Source: Paraburkholderia sp. PREW-6R
Lineage (GTDB): Bacteria > Pseudomonadota > Gammaproteobacteria > Burkholderiales > Burkholderiaceae
DNA: 64,000 nucleotides
Reading direction: 5' to 3'
Assembly: GCF_039621805.1 (NCBI RefSeq)
Contig: NZ_CP155073.1
Coordinates: 2,604,001 to 2,668,000, forward strand
The notes beneath the pieces were generated by a model. That model was not told the origin of the DNA and made no database searches. It worked only from the letters and a program-made list of their open reading frames with translations. The first letter of the stretch is position 1, and every line of letters begins with the position of its first letter. Shown in pieces: positions 47,207 to 57,113 of the stretch. A program made the position numbers and the translations under genes.

Positions 47207-48037
47207 TTATCGGGTTGACGGGCCCGACTGCGCGGTGCTATTCGCCGACATCGCGCGTTGCACCTGGAGACTGCGTGCGACATCGCCTTCGTATGTCGCG
47301 ATTCCCTGATGGCTCAGATTCGAGCGGGCGTCGACAACCGGCGTAATCCCGATGCTTGCGATCAGCCTGCAGAACCAGTAGTCCTCCGACAGGTACATGT
47401 TCGTTTCGTGGTCGATTCCGGTATCGAAAAACGCGTAGACGAAATTTGCGACTTCGGCCGCATCGAGATCCGGCCGGCCGACGAACGACGCCCGGCAGTG
47501 CAACTCCGGATATTCCGCGATCAACGCCGTGAATACCTCGCGTCGAATCAGCATGAAACCGGTTGGCGCGTAGAGCGCTTCGAGGAAACCGTCCGCGTCC
47601 TCTTCGAGCTGGGCCGAGCGAACGACGGCCGGATAAGACGCATACCGTGCCCGGAAGTCCGCCTTGGTCGAGCCCGCCGGCAGCGGGTGCGCGAGCCCTC
47701 GAACGGGCCAGCCGTCGTTTTTCAACGGATAAACGCCTGCGGCCACCGGACGGTTCGCCTGCAGCAGCCGCACGACATCCGCACCCTTGAAGCCAATATC
47801 GCTATCGATCCACATCAGATGCGTGCAGCGTTCGTCCGCGAGAAACTCGGCGACCATCGTGTTGCGGGCGCGCGTCACGAGACTGTCGAAACTGTTGAAG
47901 TTGACGCGTATGCCGAAGCCGTATTCGGATGCCACGTCGTGCAAATCAAGAAGGCCCAGCGCGTAGCCCGTCGTTACGACCGCGCCATAGCTGGGTGTCG
48001 CGACGTACACGTTCGCGGCAATAGATTTGTTGTCCAT
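47207..48037 (-). CDS. orphan glycosyltransferase-like protein (GT-A type)
   Basis: A 276-residue protein. It begins VYVATPSYGAVVTTGYALGL, like the nucleotide-binding strand of GT-A enzymes, has RARNTMVAEFLADERCTHLMWIDSDIGF with a DxD-type motif (D-S-D), and later an EDYWFCRLIASIG segment. The pattern resembles family-2-like transferases found in phages and in scattered bacteria, where the acceptor is unknown. No other sugar or surface genes are adjacent. I chose the ATG at 48037; the longer frame to 48103 is Arg/Gln-rich and weak. Confidence 0.7.
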   Translation of the reverse strand: MDNKSIAANVYVATPSYGAVVTTGYALGLLDLHDVASEYGFGIRVNFNSFDSLVTRARNTMVAEFLADERCTHLMWIDSDIGFKGADVVRLLQANRPVAAGVYPLKNDGWPVRGLAHPLPAGSTKADFRARYASYPAVVRSAQLEEDADGFLEALYAPTGFMLIRREVFTALIAEYPELHCRASFVGRPDLDAAEVANFVYAFFDTGIDHETNMYLSEDYWFCRLIASIGITPVVDARSNLSHQGIATYEGDVARSLQVQRAMSANSTAQSGPSTR

Positions 48038-48222
48038 ATTGTTCGTTATTTGAGTTCTGGTTTGCCTGATCGGCGAGACGCCGCGCTGCTTGCTGCACCG
48101 CATTGCCTCGCGCGATGCGAGTCCATACTCGCGTCGGCTAACTTACCCCAGTCCGCGGCCCGACGGGCATCTCAATAACAGCCACGCGGCCCCGCGTACC
48201 GGCGAGGACACCGCACGCGACT

Positions 48223-48265
48223 CAAAAAACAAACAACCCCGGCGCCGCGAGGCGGCCGGGGTTGT
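48223..48265 (-). terminator. terminator of icd
   Basis: CAACCCCGGC pairs with GCCGGGGTTG across a GC-rich 11-base loop; the - strand continues into TTTGTTTTTTG. Confidence 0.85.
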
Positions 48266-48298
48266 GAACACATGCCTGATAAAAGCCGCGCTGCTCGC

Positions 48299-49555
48299 CT
48301 ACATGTTCTCGATCATCACCTGACCGAAGCCTGAGCACGAGACCTGCGTGGCCCCTTCCATCAGACGCGCGAAGTCATAGGTGACACGCTTCTGCAAAAT
48401 AGATTTTTCCATCGACTCGATGATCCGATCCGCCGCCTCGGTCCAGCCCATATGGCGCAGCATCATTTCAGCCGACAGAATTTCCGAGCCCGGATTCACA
48501 TAGTCCTTGCCGGCATATTTCGGCGCGGTGCCATGCGTGGCCTCGAACATCGCGACCGAGTCAGACAGGTTCGCCCCCGGCGCGATGCCGATGCCGCCCA
48601 CCTGCGCGGCCAGCGCGTCGGACACATAGTCGCCGTTCAGGTTCAGCGTGGCGATCACGTCGTATTCGGCGGGACGCAGAAGGATCTGCTGCAGGAACGC
48701 GTCGGCGATCACATCTTTCAGCACGACGTCGCCACCGGTCTTCGGATTCTTGATCTTCATCCACGGACCGCCGTCGATCAGTTCCGCGCTGAATTCCTTC
48801 TGCGCCAACCCATAACCGTAGTCGCGGAATGCGCCTTCGGTGTACTTCATGATGTTGCCCTTGTGCACCAGCGTGACCGAGCGGCGATCGTTGTCGATCG
48901 CATACTGGATGGCCTTGCGCACGAGACGCTCCGTACCCTCGCGCGACACCGGCTTGATGCCGATCCCCGACGTCTCCGGAAAACGGATTTTTTTCACGCC
49001 CATCTCTTCGCGCAGGAACTGGATGACCTTCTTCGCCTGCTCGGATTCCGCCGGCCATTCGATGCCCGCATAGATGTCCTCCGAATTTTCGCGGAAGATC
49101 ACCATGTTGGTCTTCTCCGGCTCACGCACCGGCGAAGGCACGCCCTTGAAATACTGCACGGGCCGCAAACACACATAGAGGTCGAGCTCCTGGCGCAGCG
49201 CGACATTCAGCGAGCGGATTCCGCCACCCACTGGCGTGGTGAGCGGACCCTTGATCGACACCACGTATTCCTTGAGGACCTGCAACGTTTCGTCCGGCAG
49301 CCACACGTCCGGACCGTACACCCTGGTGGACTTTTCGCCTGCGTAGATTTCCATCCAATGGATTTTCTTCTTGCCGCCGTACGCTTTTTCCACGGCGGCA
49401 TCCACGACCCTGATCATCACTGGCGTAATGTCGATACCGGTGCCGTCGCCTTCAATGTACGGAATGATCGGCTGGTCGGACACGTTGAGCGAGAAATCCT
49501 CGTTGACGGTGATCTTGTCACCTTCGGTCGGAACCTTGATGTGCTGATACGGCAT
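48299..49555 (-). CDS. icd: NADP-dependent isocitrate dehydrogenase
   Basis: A 418-residue TCA-cycle enzyme that oxidises isocitrate to 2-oxoglutarate. The isocitrate-binding loop [15 protein letters not shown] holds the Ser that AceK phosphorylates in E. coli; [17 protein letters not shown] and [14 protein letters not shown] bind metal and substrate. [17 protein letters not shown] has the Lys-Tyr pair of NADP-specific enzymes. It is divergent from rluE, and the space between them carries a striking repeated motif listed separately. Confidence 0.97.
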   Translation of the reverse strand: MPYQHIKVPTEGDKITVNEDFSLNVSDQPIIPYIEGDGTGIDITPVMIRVVDAAVEKAYGGKKKIHWMEIYAGEKSTRVYGPDVWLPDETLQVLKEYVVSIKGPLTTPVGGGIRSLNVALRQELDLYVCLRPVQYFKGVPSPVREPEKTNMVIFRENSEDIYAGIEWPAESEQAKKVIQFLREEMGVKKIRFPETSGIGIKPVSREGTERLVRKAIQYAIDNDRRSVTLVHKGNIMKYTEGAFRDYGYGLAQKEFSAELIDGGPWMKIKNPKTGGDVVLKDVIADAFLQQILLRPAEYDVIATLNLNGDYVSDALAAQVGGIGIAPGANLSDSVAMFEATHGTAPKYAGKDYVNPGSEILSAEMMLRHMGWTEAADRIIESMEKSILQKRVTYDFARLMEGATQVSCSGFGQVMIENM

Positions 49556-49926
49556 GATCGGACTCCAGTGGAACCTACGTGCTGAATGCTGATGGGAGAC
49601 TGCGAAAATGGACGATCCTCGCTATGCGTCGTGCCGGCTGCACGCAAGCGACATGGCCGCTATTCTAGCCCACGCGTTTTGGCTACACAGGCCAGGCCGG
49701 CTCGGGGTTTTCCAATATGGACCGACCGCCGGCGCCTGAACGCATCGTCTTATGTCTTATAGAAGACAGAGGTTCGCCGGCCCCGCACTATGCTTTATCA
49801 TCCCGCCATTCGATCCCTGCAACGCCTGGCTATTCATCGCGGTGCCGGCCAATCGCGCAACGGCGTGCAAGCGCTGACGCGCGCATGGGCACATGGGCGC
49901 CGCACGAACTTCTCCGACTTTCTTTT
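49556..49926. other. intergenic region between icd and rluE
   Basis: 371 bases without a supported gene. It contains the GTCTTAT repeat/palindrome at 49747-49767 and must hold both divergent promoters. A frame open upstream of rluE from 49717 is not family-like. Confidence 0.6.
49747..49767. promoter_or_regulatory. GTCTTAT repeat and palindrome upstream of icd
   Basis: Two abutting GTCTTAT copies followed by AGAAGAC. The second copy and AGAAGAC form TGTCTT-ATAG-AAGACA, a 6-bp inverted repeat. It sits about 190 bases from the icd start and 160 from rluE and looks like an operator. Confidence 0.55.
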
Positions 49927-50496
49927 ATGCGCCTCCTCGCCCTGAACAAGCCGTTCGGCACCATCTGCCAGTTTTCGCCGCACGAAACGCGCGCGTCGCT
50001 TGCGGACTGGGTCAAGGTGCCGGGCGTCTATCCCGCGGGGCGGCTCGATTCGGATAGCGAAGGGCTGCTGCTGCTCACCGACGACGGCGCGCTGCAGGCC
50101 CGCATCGCCGAGCCGCGTCACAAGCTCGTCAAACGATATTGGGCACAGGTGGAAGGCGCAGTCGATGAAGCCGCGCTAAAGACGCTCGCGCGCGGCGTCG
50201 ATCTGGGCGACTACGTGACGCGGCCCTGTCGGGCAAACTACGTCGAGCCGAACGACGCGCTGTGGGCGCGCACGCCACCCATCCGTTTTCGCGCGGCGAT
50301 ACCCACCACCTGGATCGAGTTGTCGATCACGGAAGGCAAGAATCGCCAGGTGCGCCGCATGACAGCCGCAGTCGGTTTTCCTACCTTGCGACTCGTTCGC
50401 GTAGGCATTGGCGCACTCGATATTTTTTCGCTCGGATTGCAGCCCGGCGACACCGTGGCGTTGCCGGCAAAAGCGCCGTGGGAAGGTGTCGCATGA
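49927..50496 (+). CDS. rluE: 23S rRNA pseudouridine synthase, RluE type
   Basis: A 189-residue catalytic domain of the RsuA/RluE family without an S4 domain. It starts LLALNKPFGTICQFSPH, has GRLDSDSEGLLLLTDDG with the catalytic Asp, and ends with ELSITEGKNRQVRRMTAAVGFPTLRLVRVGIG. The short N-terminus is what separates RluE (U2457 of 23S rRNA) from RluB and RsuA. The start at 49927 fits this; longer upstream starts add Arg-rich sequence. Confidence 0.9.
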   Translation: MRLLALNKPFGTICQFSPHETRASLADWVKVPGVYPAGRLDSDSEGLLLLTDDGALQARIAEPRHKLVKRYWAQVEGAVDEAALKTLARGVDLGDYVTRPCRANYVEPNDALWARTPPIRFRAAIPTTWIELSITEGKNRQVRRMTAAVGFPTLRLVRVGIGALDIFSLGLQPGDTVALPAKAPWEGVA

Positions 50497-50966
50497 CATA
50501 AACCGCATGACAGGTACGCGTGAAATGCTCGTAACGGTCATGGCCGCCCGGCACTCAGTGCGCGTCCCCTATGCTGACGACGATCGCTAAGCCGTTGTAT
50601 CCGCGAACAAAAACTACGTGAATGTCCGGTGCAAACCGCGAAACGTCGGCGCGTGGAAAAGCGCTTGGAGTGTGCGCTTCAAATGATTCGCGACCGCACG
50701 AATTTTCCACAAAAATCTCGTCAACCGCTGTGCAAGCTCACGCGTTATTCGACGCAGATGCCGCCCGAAGCTATCCGGCATTCAGCCTTAAGGGCCTATG
50801 TGCGAGCCGCTCTTGCGGCAAGTGCAAAGAGTCCGAGCGCTAAAGCAGACGTGTCGAAAATTGTTCGATGCGGCTGTCAACCGAAAGGTGGATGGCACGT
50901 TTACCGACATGACTCTACATATAGCCGGGTCATTGGGTTAATTTACTAAAGCTGAGGATTCACAAA
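50497..50966. other. 470-base region without a supported gene
   Basis: Moderately less GC-rich than its neighbours. Frames here are short and lack protein-like patterns. It presumably carries the promoter of the small exported protein at 50967; a clear pair of hexamers was not found. Confidence 0.5.
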
Positions 50967-51161
50967 ATGAACAAACTGATCGCCGCTCTGGTCGCTGGTC
51001 TCTTCGCAACGGCAGCATTCGCACAAGCTTCGGCACCGGCAGCAGCTTCGGCAGCTCCGGCAGCAGCAGCTTCGTCGGCTAAGAAGACCACGAAGCACGC
51101 TCACAAGAAGGCGCACAAGAAGGCAGCAGCAGCTGCTGCAGCTTCGGCAGCGTCGGAGTAA
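50967..51161 (+). CDS. small exported Ala/Lys/His-rich protein
   Basis: A 64-residue protein. Residues 1-20 are a clean Sec signal peptide (MNKLIAALVAGLFATAAFA, cleavage before QAS). The mature part is nearly all Ala, Ser and Pro, then a basic core KKTTKHAHKKAHKK, then an Ala run, about 45 residues in all. It is probably unstructured and periplasmic or secreted. GAGG lies upstream of the ATG, and a strong terminator follows, which supports a monocistronic, perhaps abundant, transcript. I know no function; metal binding by His or nucleic-acid/envelope binding by Lys are guesses. Confidence 0.8.
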   Translation: MNKLIAALVAGLFATAAFAQASAPAAASAAPAAAASSAKKTTKHAHKKAHKKAAAAAAASAASE

Positions 51162-51216
51162 GTTTGTTGTAAAAACGCAGTCAAGAATTAGCTTCATTGC
51201 CGTTCTTACGGCGTTG

Positions 51217-51256
51217 AAAGGCAGATCACCGAAAGGCGATCTGCCTTTTTGTTTTT
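51217..51256 (+). terminator. terminator of small exported protein gene
   Basis: AAAGGCAGATC pairs with GATCTGCCTTT around a 9-base loop and is followed by TTGTTTTT. Confidence 0.88.
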
Positions 51257-51306
51257 GACGTGCTCGCGTAACATTCGCGGGTTAATTTCCATAAGGGAGT
51301 CACGCC

Positions 51307-51819
51307 GTGCGATTTTCCATGCGCTCGTTGATTGCGCGTTTCGCTGTTGCCGTTGCGGTGCCGCTTGCCGTGTTGTCTACCGCTGCGTCGTTCGTTGCGG
51401 TGACGCCTGCCCACGCGCAGCAGATGCCGCCGGGTGCGAAGCAGCCCAGCGAATTTCCGCGCGCGAAGTTGACCGCAGGCATGTTCGTGATCGACGCAGC
51501 TGTCGCCGCCAACGACGCGGACCGTGAACAAGGCTTGATGTATCGCACGAATCTCGCGCCGAACGAGGGCATGCTGTTCGTCTTCAACGAAACTGCTGTG
51601 CATTGTTTCTGGATGAAGAACACGTTGATTCCACTGTCCATCGCGTTCATGCGCGCGGACGGCACCATCACCGACATCGACGAGATGCAGGCCGAAACCA
51701 CCAACAATCACTGCCCGCGCAACAATGGCGTGTATGCGCTGGAAATGAGCAAGGACTGGTTCACGTCGAAGGGCATCAAGCCGGGAATGAAAATTCAAGG
51801 CTTGCCGGCCGCGCAATAG
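51307..51819 (+). CDS. exported DUF192 protein
   Basis: A 170-residue protein. The signal peptide ends near AHAQ (residue about 38). The mature DUF192 domain has DREQGLMYRTNLAPNEGMLFVF and HCFWMKNTLIPLSIAFM, the family hallmarks, and ends VYALEMSKDWFTSKGIKPGMKI. The family is widespread and of unknown role. I chose the GTG at 51307 because AAGGGAG sits seven bases before it; the ATG at 51319 is too far from that site. A terminator follows at 51883. Confidence 0.9.
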   Translation: MRFSMRSLIARFAVAVAVPLAVLSTAASFVAVTPAHAQQMPPGAKQPSEFPRAKLTAGMFVIDAAVAANDADREQGLMYRTNLAPNEGMLFVFNETAVHCFWMKNTLIPLSIAFMRADGTITDIDEMQAETTNNHCPRNNGVYALEMSKDWFTSKGIKPGMKIQGLPAAQ

Positions 51820-51882
51820 TTGTCATAGCGTCAAGCGCCGCATCCCCACGGCGAGCGGGCGGCAGAGGCCGCCGCTTGCACA

Positions 51883-51920
51883 AAAGCTGGTGTTTTTTCT
51901 CGAGGCACCGGCTTTTTTTA
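51883..51920 (+). terminator. terminator of DUF192 gene
   Basis: AGCTGGTG pairs with CACCGGCT (one G-T pair) and is followed by seven T. The loop itself contains six T. Confidence 0.75.
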
Positions 51921-52131
51921 TGGCCGGGCGTCCTCACATCGTAGCGATTCATCCGGATCGCCACGACTCATCCGCTGCCGGCCGCCACCAGCAAGCGTCC
52001 GGCGAGATTCCTGCAAAAGGTGGGCCGACGCGCTATCCTAGTCATCTTAGTAAAGCAGCACCCAGGCTCCCCGGGCAGCACAGACTGCCGCCCGGCAAGC
52101 GTTTCAGGCGCGCCATTCCAAGGAGGTTCAC

Positions 52132-54237
52132 GTGCCCCGCAAGACTCCCATCGAGCGCTACCGGAATATCGGCATCAGCGCTCACATCGATGCCGGCAAA
52201 ACCACCACCACTGAACGCATCCTGTTCTACACAGGCGTGACCCACAAGATCGGCGAGGTTCACGACGGTGCGGCGACGATGGACTGGATGGAACAGGAGC
52301 AGGAGCGCGGCATCACCATCACGTCGGCGGCTACCACCGCTTTCTGGAAGGGCATGGCCGGCAATTATCCCGAACACCGCATCAATATCATCGACACGCC
52401 GGGGCACGTCGACTTCACGATCGAAGTCGAGCGCTCCATGCGCGTGCTCGACGGCGCATGCATGGTGTATGACTCGGTCGGCGGCGTGCAGCCGCAGTCG
52501 GAAACCGTGTGGCGTCAGGCGAACAAGTACAAGGTGCCGCGCATTGCGTTCGTCAACAAGATGGACCGCGTGGGCGCCGACTTTTTCCGCGTACAGCGTC
52601 AGATCGGCGACCGTCTGAAGGGCGTGGCGGTGCCGATCCAGATTCCGATCGGCGCGGAAGAGCATTTCCAGGGCGTGGTCGATCTGGTGAAGATGAAGGC
52701 GATCTTCTGGGACGAAGAGAATCAGGGCATCAAGTTCGAGTATCGCGACATTCCACCGGAACTGGCGGCCACCGCGAAGGAGTGGCACGACAAGATGGTC
52801 GAGGCCGCGGCCGAAGCGAATGAAGAGCTGCTCGACAAATACCTGGGCGGCGAAACGCTGAGCGAAGAGGAAATCAAGCAGGCGCTTCGCTCGCGCTGCA
52901 TTGCCAACGAAATCGTGCCGATGCTGTGCGGCAGCGCGTTCAAGAACAAGGGCGTGCAGGCCATGCTCGACGCGGTGATCGACTATCTGCCCTCGCCCGT
53001 CGACGTGCCCGCTATCACCGGTCACGACGAACACGACAAGGAAATCGAGCGTCATCCGACCGACACCGATCCGTTCTCGGCGCTCGCGTTCAAGATCATG
53101 ACCGACCCGTTCGTCGGCCAGCTGATTTTCTTCCGCGTCTATTCGGGCGTGGTGAACTCGGGCGATACGGTCTACAACGCGATCAAGGAAAAGAAAGAAC
53201 GCCTTGGCCGGATCCTGCAGATGCACGCGAACGAGCGCAAGGAAATCAAGGAAGTCTACGCAGGGGACATCGCCGCGGCAGTCGGCCTGAAAGAAGCGAC
53301 CACGGGCGACACGCTGTGCGATCCGAACAACGTGATCATCCTTGAAAAGATGATTTTCCCGGAGCCGGTGATTTCGCAGGCCGTCGAACCCAAGACCAAG
53401 GTCGACCAGGAAAAAATGGGCATTGCGCTGAACCGCCTTGCGCAGGAAGACCCGTCGTTCCGCGTGCAAACCGACGAAGAATCCGGCCAGACGATCATCT
53501 CCGGGATGGGCGAACTGCACCTGGAAATTCTGGTCGACCGGATGAAGCGCGAGTTCGGCGTGGAGGCGACCGTCGGCAAGCCGCAGGTGGCCTATCGCGA
53601 AACGGTGCGCAACAAGGTCGAAGACGTGGAAGGCAAGTTCGTCAAGCAGTCGGGCGGCCGCGGTCAGTATGGTCACGCCGTGATTACGCTGGAGCCGGCT
53701 GCGCAGGGCAAAGGCTACGAATTCGTCGACGCGATCAAGGGCGGCGTGATTCCGCGCGAATACATTCCGGCGGTGGACAAAGGCATTCAGGAAACACTGA
53801 AGGCCGGCGTGCTTGCGGGTTATCCGGTGGTCGACGTAAAAGTCACGCTGACGTTTGGCTCGTATCACGACGTGGACTCGAACGAAAACGCGTTCCGCAT
53901 GGCCGGCTCGATGGCGTTCAAGGACGCCATGCGCAAAGCGCGACCGGTGTTGCTCGAACCCATGATGGCGGTCGAAGTGGAAACGCCGGAAGACTTCATG
54001 GGCAACGTGATGGGCGATCTGTCGAGCCGTCGCGGCCTGGTGCAGGGCATGGAAGACATCGCCGGCGGCGGCGGCAAGCTGGTGCGCGCCGAAGTGCCGC
54101 TCGCGGAAATGTTCGGTTATTCCACGTCGTTGCGCTCGGCCACGCAAGGTCGCGCCACGTACACGATGGAATTCAAGCATTACGCCGAGACGCCGAACAA
54201 CGTCGCGGAAGCGGTGATCAACGCGAAGCAGAAGTAA
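52132..54237 (+). CDS. fusA: translation elongation factor G, second copy
   Basis: A 701-residue GTPase that drives ribosomal translocation. G1 is AHIDAGKT (17-24), G2 RGITI, G3 DTPGH and G4 NKMD, followed by domains II-V with GMGELHLEI. Full length and complete motifs argue that it is active. The start is GTG with AAGGAGG five bases upstream, a very strong site. It stands alone, without rpsL, rpsG or tuf, so it is not the str-operon copy; Burkholderia genomes are known to carry two fusA genes. The + frame is closely mirrored by a 989-codon shadow frame on the other strand. Confidence 0.96.
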   Translation: MPRKTPIERYRNIGISAHIDAGKTTTTERILFYTGVTHKIGEVHDGAATMDWMEQEQERGITITSAATTAFWKGMAGNYPEHRINIIDTPGHVDFTIEVERSMRVLDGACMVYDSVGGVQPQSETVWRQANKYKVPRIAFVNKMDRVGADFFRVQRQIGDRLKGVAVPIQIPIGAEEHFQGVVDLVKMKAIFWDEENQGIKFEYRDIPPELAATAKEWHDKMVEAAAEANEELLDKYLGGETLSEEEIKQALRSRCIANEIVPMLCGSAFKNKGVQAMLDAVIDYLPSPVDVPAITGHDEHDKEIERHPTDTDPFSALAFKIMTDPFVGQLIFFRVYSGVVNSGDTVYNAIKEKKERLGRILQMHANERKEIKEVYAGDIAAAVGLKEATTGDTLCDPNNVIILEKMIFPEPVISQAVEPKTKVDQEKMGIALNRLAQEDPSFRVQTDEESGQTIISGMGELHLEILVDRMKREFGVEATVGKPQVAYRETVRNKVEDVEGKFVKQSGGRGQYGHAVITLEPAAQGKGYEFVDAIKGGVIPREYIPAVDKGIQETLKAGVLAGYPVVDVKVTLTFGSYHDVDSNENAFRMAGSMAFKDAMRKARPVLLEPMMAVEVETPEDFMGNVMGDLSSRRGLVQGMEDIAGGGGKLVRAEVPLAEMFGYSTSLRSATQGRATYTMEFKHYAETPNNVAEAVINAKQK

Positions 54238-54301
54238 GCGCTTGAAGTAAGCGTCGGCTGCCATGGCGGTCAGTTCGTCCCGCCATGAAGCTTTCGCCCA
54301 G

Positions 54302-54337
54302 AAGCCCGTCCCTTCACACGGACGGGCTTTTTTCGTT
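54302..54337 (+). terminator. terminator of fusA
   Basis: AAGCCCGTCC pairs with GGACGGGCTT around a 7-base loop and is followed by six T in total. Confidence 0.92.
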
Positions 54338-54468
54338 TCCGCCGCGATGCATGACAGCGCGCTACCCACGCGTTTTCTAACGTGCAAGAATGCAGGCAGG
54401 CGCCCGAGGCCCATTCGGTCGCCATGCGACGTACAGTGCAACACAACCTGCGGGCGAGGAGACGCACC

Positions 54469-54984
54469 ATGAGCCAGGAGCACGAACATCCGCATTATCA
54501 CGACGAAAAGCCATCCGAACCGGTGGATTGGCGCGAGCACGGCGTGAAGGTCATCAAGGGCGATCAGCTCGACGGCAACACCGCACAAACGCCCGGCATG
54601 AACCGGGCGGCGGCGATCAATGCGGCCCGCGTTGGCGCGCAGAAACTCTGGGCCGGCACCGTGACGATCCATCCCAATGCGAAGACCGGCGCCCATCATC
54701 ACGGCGCGCTGGAAAGCGTGATCTACGTGGTGCGCGGTCAGGCTCGCATGCGCTGGGGCGAGCATCTGGAATTTACTGCAGAGGCCGGTCCGGGCGACTT
54801 CATCTTCGTGCCGCCGTATGTGCCGCATCAGGAGATCAACGCAAGCACGGACGACCCGCTCGAATGCGTGCTCGTGCGCAGCGACAACGAAGCGGTCGTC
54901 GTCAATCTGAACATCGACGCGGTCGAACAACCCGAAACCGTGTTCTGGGTCGATCCCATTCACAAGCATCCACACGATCACTGA
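54469..54984 (+). CDS. cupin-domain protein
   Basis: A 171-residue single cupin. Motif 1 is TGAHHHGALESVIYVVRG with the metal-binding His-x-His and Glu; motif 2 is GPGDFIFVPPYVPHQEIN with the second His. Both ends are His-rich (HEHPHYHDEK and HKHPHDH), which may add metal affinity. The substrate is unknown. GAGGAG precedes the ATG. It stands alone between the fusA terminator and the transporter operon. Confidence 0.87.
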   Translation: MSQEHEHPHYHDEKPSEPVDWREHGVKVIKGDQLDGNTAQTPGMNRAAAINAARVGAQKLWAGTVTIHPNAKTGAHHHGALESVIYVVRGQARMRWGEHLEFTAEAGPGDFIFVPPYVPHQEINASTDDPLECVLVRSDNEAVVVNLNIDAVEQPETVFWVDPIHKHPHDH

Positions 54985-55362
54985 GCCATCCGCGAACACT
55001 TCCGCCGTCACGCGTCATGGTAATTTGGCCTCGCTTCGCACACTGCGATCGGTAAGGATTCCGCCGCGCGTCGACAAGGTTTCTGCTGCTGGAACGCCGC
55101 ATCTGGCAGTGTCGTCGGCGACCGCTTGCTACGGCCGCCGCCCAGCTTGGCGCTGAACGTTGTGACGACGAGACGCGCTGGCCCTTTATCCGCCAATCGG
55201 CAGCCCGCTGCCGGTTCAGGCGCTCACCAATCCATGAGCAATCGCTTACACTGAAAAGCCCAGGCATCATTGCAACCCGCCGTTGCACCCACGTCGCGGT
55301 GTCACGCGTCGACGCAACGGCTCGTCAGAACCGGCAACAGAAACGGACTGGACTCTCCATCG
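54985..55362. other. 378-base region upstream of transporter operon
   Basis: No gene, tRNA or strong palindrome recognised. It should contain the operon promoter, which I could not identify. Confidence 0.5.
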
Positions 55363-57021
55363 ATGAAGACACCCGCGGACCGCTTTCCCGAACTCGACCT
55401 GGCCCGCAGCACCGCTGACGCCTACGGCAACCATGCCCTCGACGAATTCCTCGCCGGCCGCATCTCGCGCCGCGATCTGCTGCGCTATGCGAGCGTGATC
55501 GGTTTGTCGCTGATCGGCGGCGGCGTGCTGAATGCGCCACGAGCACGGGCTCAGGCAGGCGCATCCGGTCAGACCATTCGCGTCGCGCATCTCACACCGC
55601 TTGGCGCCGTCGATCCGCTCACCGTGACGGACGCCGCCAGTCTTGCGCTGCTGAACCAGACCGGCGAATTCCTGATCGACGACGACAGTGAAAAGCTCAC
55701 GCTGAAACCGGCGCTCGCGCTGTCATGGAAGCCGAACGACAAAGGCGACGTGTGGACGTTCAAGCTGCGGCCGAATGTCAAATTTCACGATGGCCAGACG
55801 TTCACCGCGAAGGACGTCGTCGCCACGTTCGACCGCCTGGCCGATCCGGCGAGCGGCTCGGCGGCGCTCTCCGTACTCAAGGGTGTGCTGTCCAAAGGCG
55901 GCGCGAAGTTCGTCGACGAGCACACTGTCGCGTTCCATCTGGATGCGCCGAACGGCAACTTCCCGTATTACGTTTCCTCGGACAATTACAACGGTGTGAT
56001 TCTGCCTGCCAACTACGCCGGGGGTTACGAGAAGACCTTTGTCGGCACCGGTCCATTCAGGCTCGAGAAGTATCAGCCGAAAGTCGGCGCATCGTTCGTG
56101 CGCAATCCGGACTATTGGGGCGACAAGGCATTGCCGGAGCGCGTGCAGTTTTCGTTCTACGCCGACGAGCAGGCACAACTGCTCGCACTGCAAGGTCATC
56201 AGGCCGACGTGATGGGCACCTTCACCGTGCAAGGCGGCGCAGGCATTCTGAACAACCCCGACTTCAAGGCGGTGGGTGTGAAGTCGAGCGCGCACCGGCA
56301 GATTCACATGCGCAACGACAGTCCTCTGTTCAAGGACAAGCGCGTGCGCCAGGCGCTGGCGCTGTCGATCGATCGCGACGTGCTGGTGCGCGGGCTGTTC
56401 AAAGGGCGCGCGCAACCTGGCAACGACAGTCCATTCGCGCCGGTGTTTCCGTCCTCCGATGCGGGCGTCGCCCAGCGCAGAATCGACGTGGCTAAGGCCA
56501 AACAGCTGCTCGCGCAAGCCGGCGTGCCGAACGGCTTCGACGTCACGCTTACCACCGAGAAGTACATGGAGATTCCCGATCTCGCCGTGGTCGTGCAGAA
56601 CGCGGCCAAGGCGATCGGCGTGCGCATCAAGCTGAAGGTAGAAAGCCAGTCGCTCTACTACGGTGCGGGCACGCCAGGCAAGTCGGACTGGCTGGATTCG
56701 CCGCTCGGCATCACGGACTATGGTCATCGCGGGGTGCCGAACGTGTTTCTCAACGCGCCGCTGACGAGCAACGGCACATGGAACGCGGCGCACTTCAGGA
56801 ATGCGCAATACGATCAGCTGGTCGCGCAATTCGTCGCGGCGATCGACTTTGCTTCGCAGAAGAAAATCTCTGGGCAGATCCAGACGCTGCTGCTCGACGA
56901 AACGCCAATCATCATTCCATTCTTCTACGATCAACTGATCGCCATGCGCAAGGGCGTAAACGGCGTGCGTTTCACCGCGCTCGCGCAGCTCTACTTCGAC
57001 CGCGCGGTGCTGAGTGCATGA
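55363..57021 (+). CDS. peptide-type ABC transporter substrate-binding protein, Tat signal
   Basis: A 552-residue family 5 periplasmic binding protein (DppA/OppA group). It has an unusually long N-terminus with a twin-arginine motif SRRDLL at residues 35-40, a hydrophobic core and a cleavage site near ARAQ-A (about 64), so export is probably by Tat. The mature part has the SBP5 landmarks WTFKLRPNVKFHDGQTFTAKDV, PFRLEKYQP and KDKRVRQALALSIDRDVLV. The ligand could be a peptide, opine or nickel-type complex; sequence alone does not say. It is the first gene of a four-gene operon. Confidence 0.93.
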   Translation: MKTPADRFPELDLARSTADAYGNHALDEFLAGRISRRDLLRYASVIGLSLIGGGVLNAPRARAQAGASGQTIRVAHLTPLGAVDPLTVTDAASLALLNQTGEFLIDDDSEKLTLKPALALSWKPNDKGDVWTFKLRPNVKFHDGQTFTAKDVVATFDRLADPASGSAALSVLKGVLSKGGAKFVDEHTVAFHLDAPNGNFPYYVSSDNYNGVILPANYAGGYEKTFVGTGPFRLEKYQPKVGASFVRNPDYWGDKALPERVQFSFYADEQAQLLALQGHQADVMGTFTVQGGAGILNNPDFKAVGVKSSAHRQIHMRNDSPLFKDKRVRQALALSIDRDVLVRGLFKGRAQPGNDSPFAPVFPSSDAGVAQRRIDVAKAKQLLAQAGVPNGFDVTLTTEKYMEIPDLAVVVQNAAKAIGVRIKLKVESQSLYYGAGTPGKSDWLDSPLGITDYGHRGVPNVFLNAPLTSNGTWNAAHFRNAQYDQLVAQFVAAIDFASQKKISGQIQTLLLDETPIIIPFFYDQLIAMRKGVNGVRFTALAQLYFDRAVLSA

Positions 57022-57113
57022 TGACGTGCGACCACGCACTGGCGCGGTAAGCCGATGAACGCGCACGAGGCGAAACGCATGGGCGCATCGCGCCTGCCCG
57101 GCAGGAGCTTGCA

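Noticed and set aside
52042..55011. 989-codon open frame on the - strand
   Set aside because: It is the antisense shadow of fusA and the cupin gene, rich in Arg, His and Val as expected from GC-rich complement; no domain.
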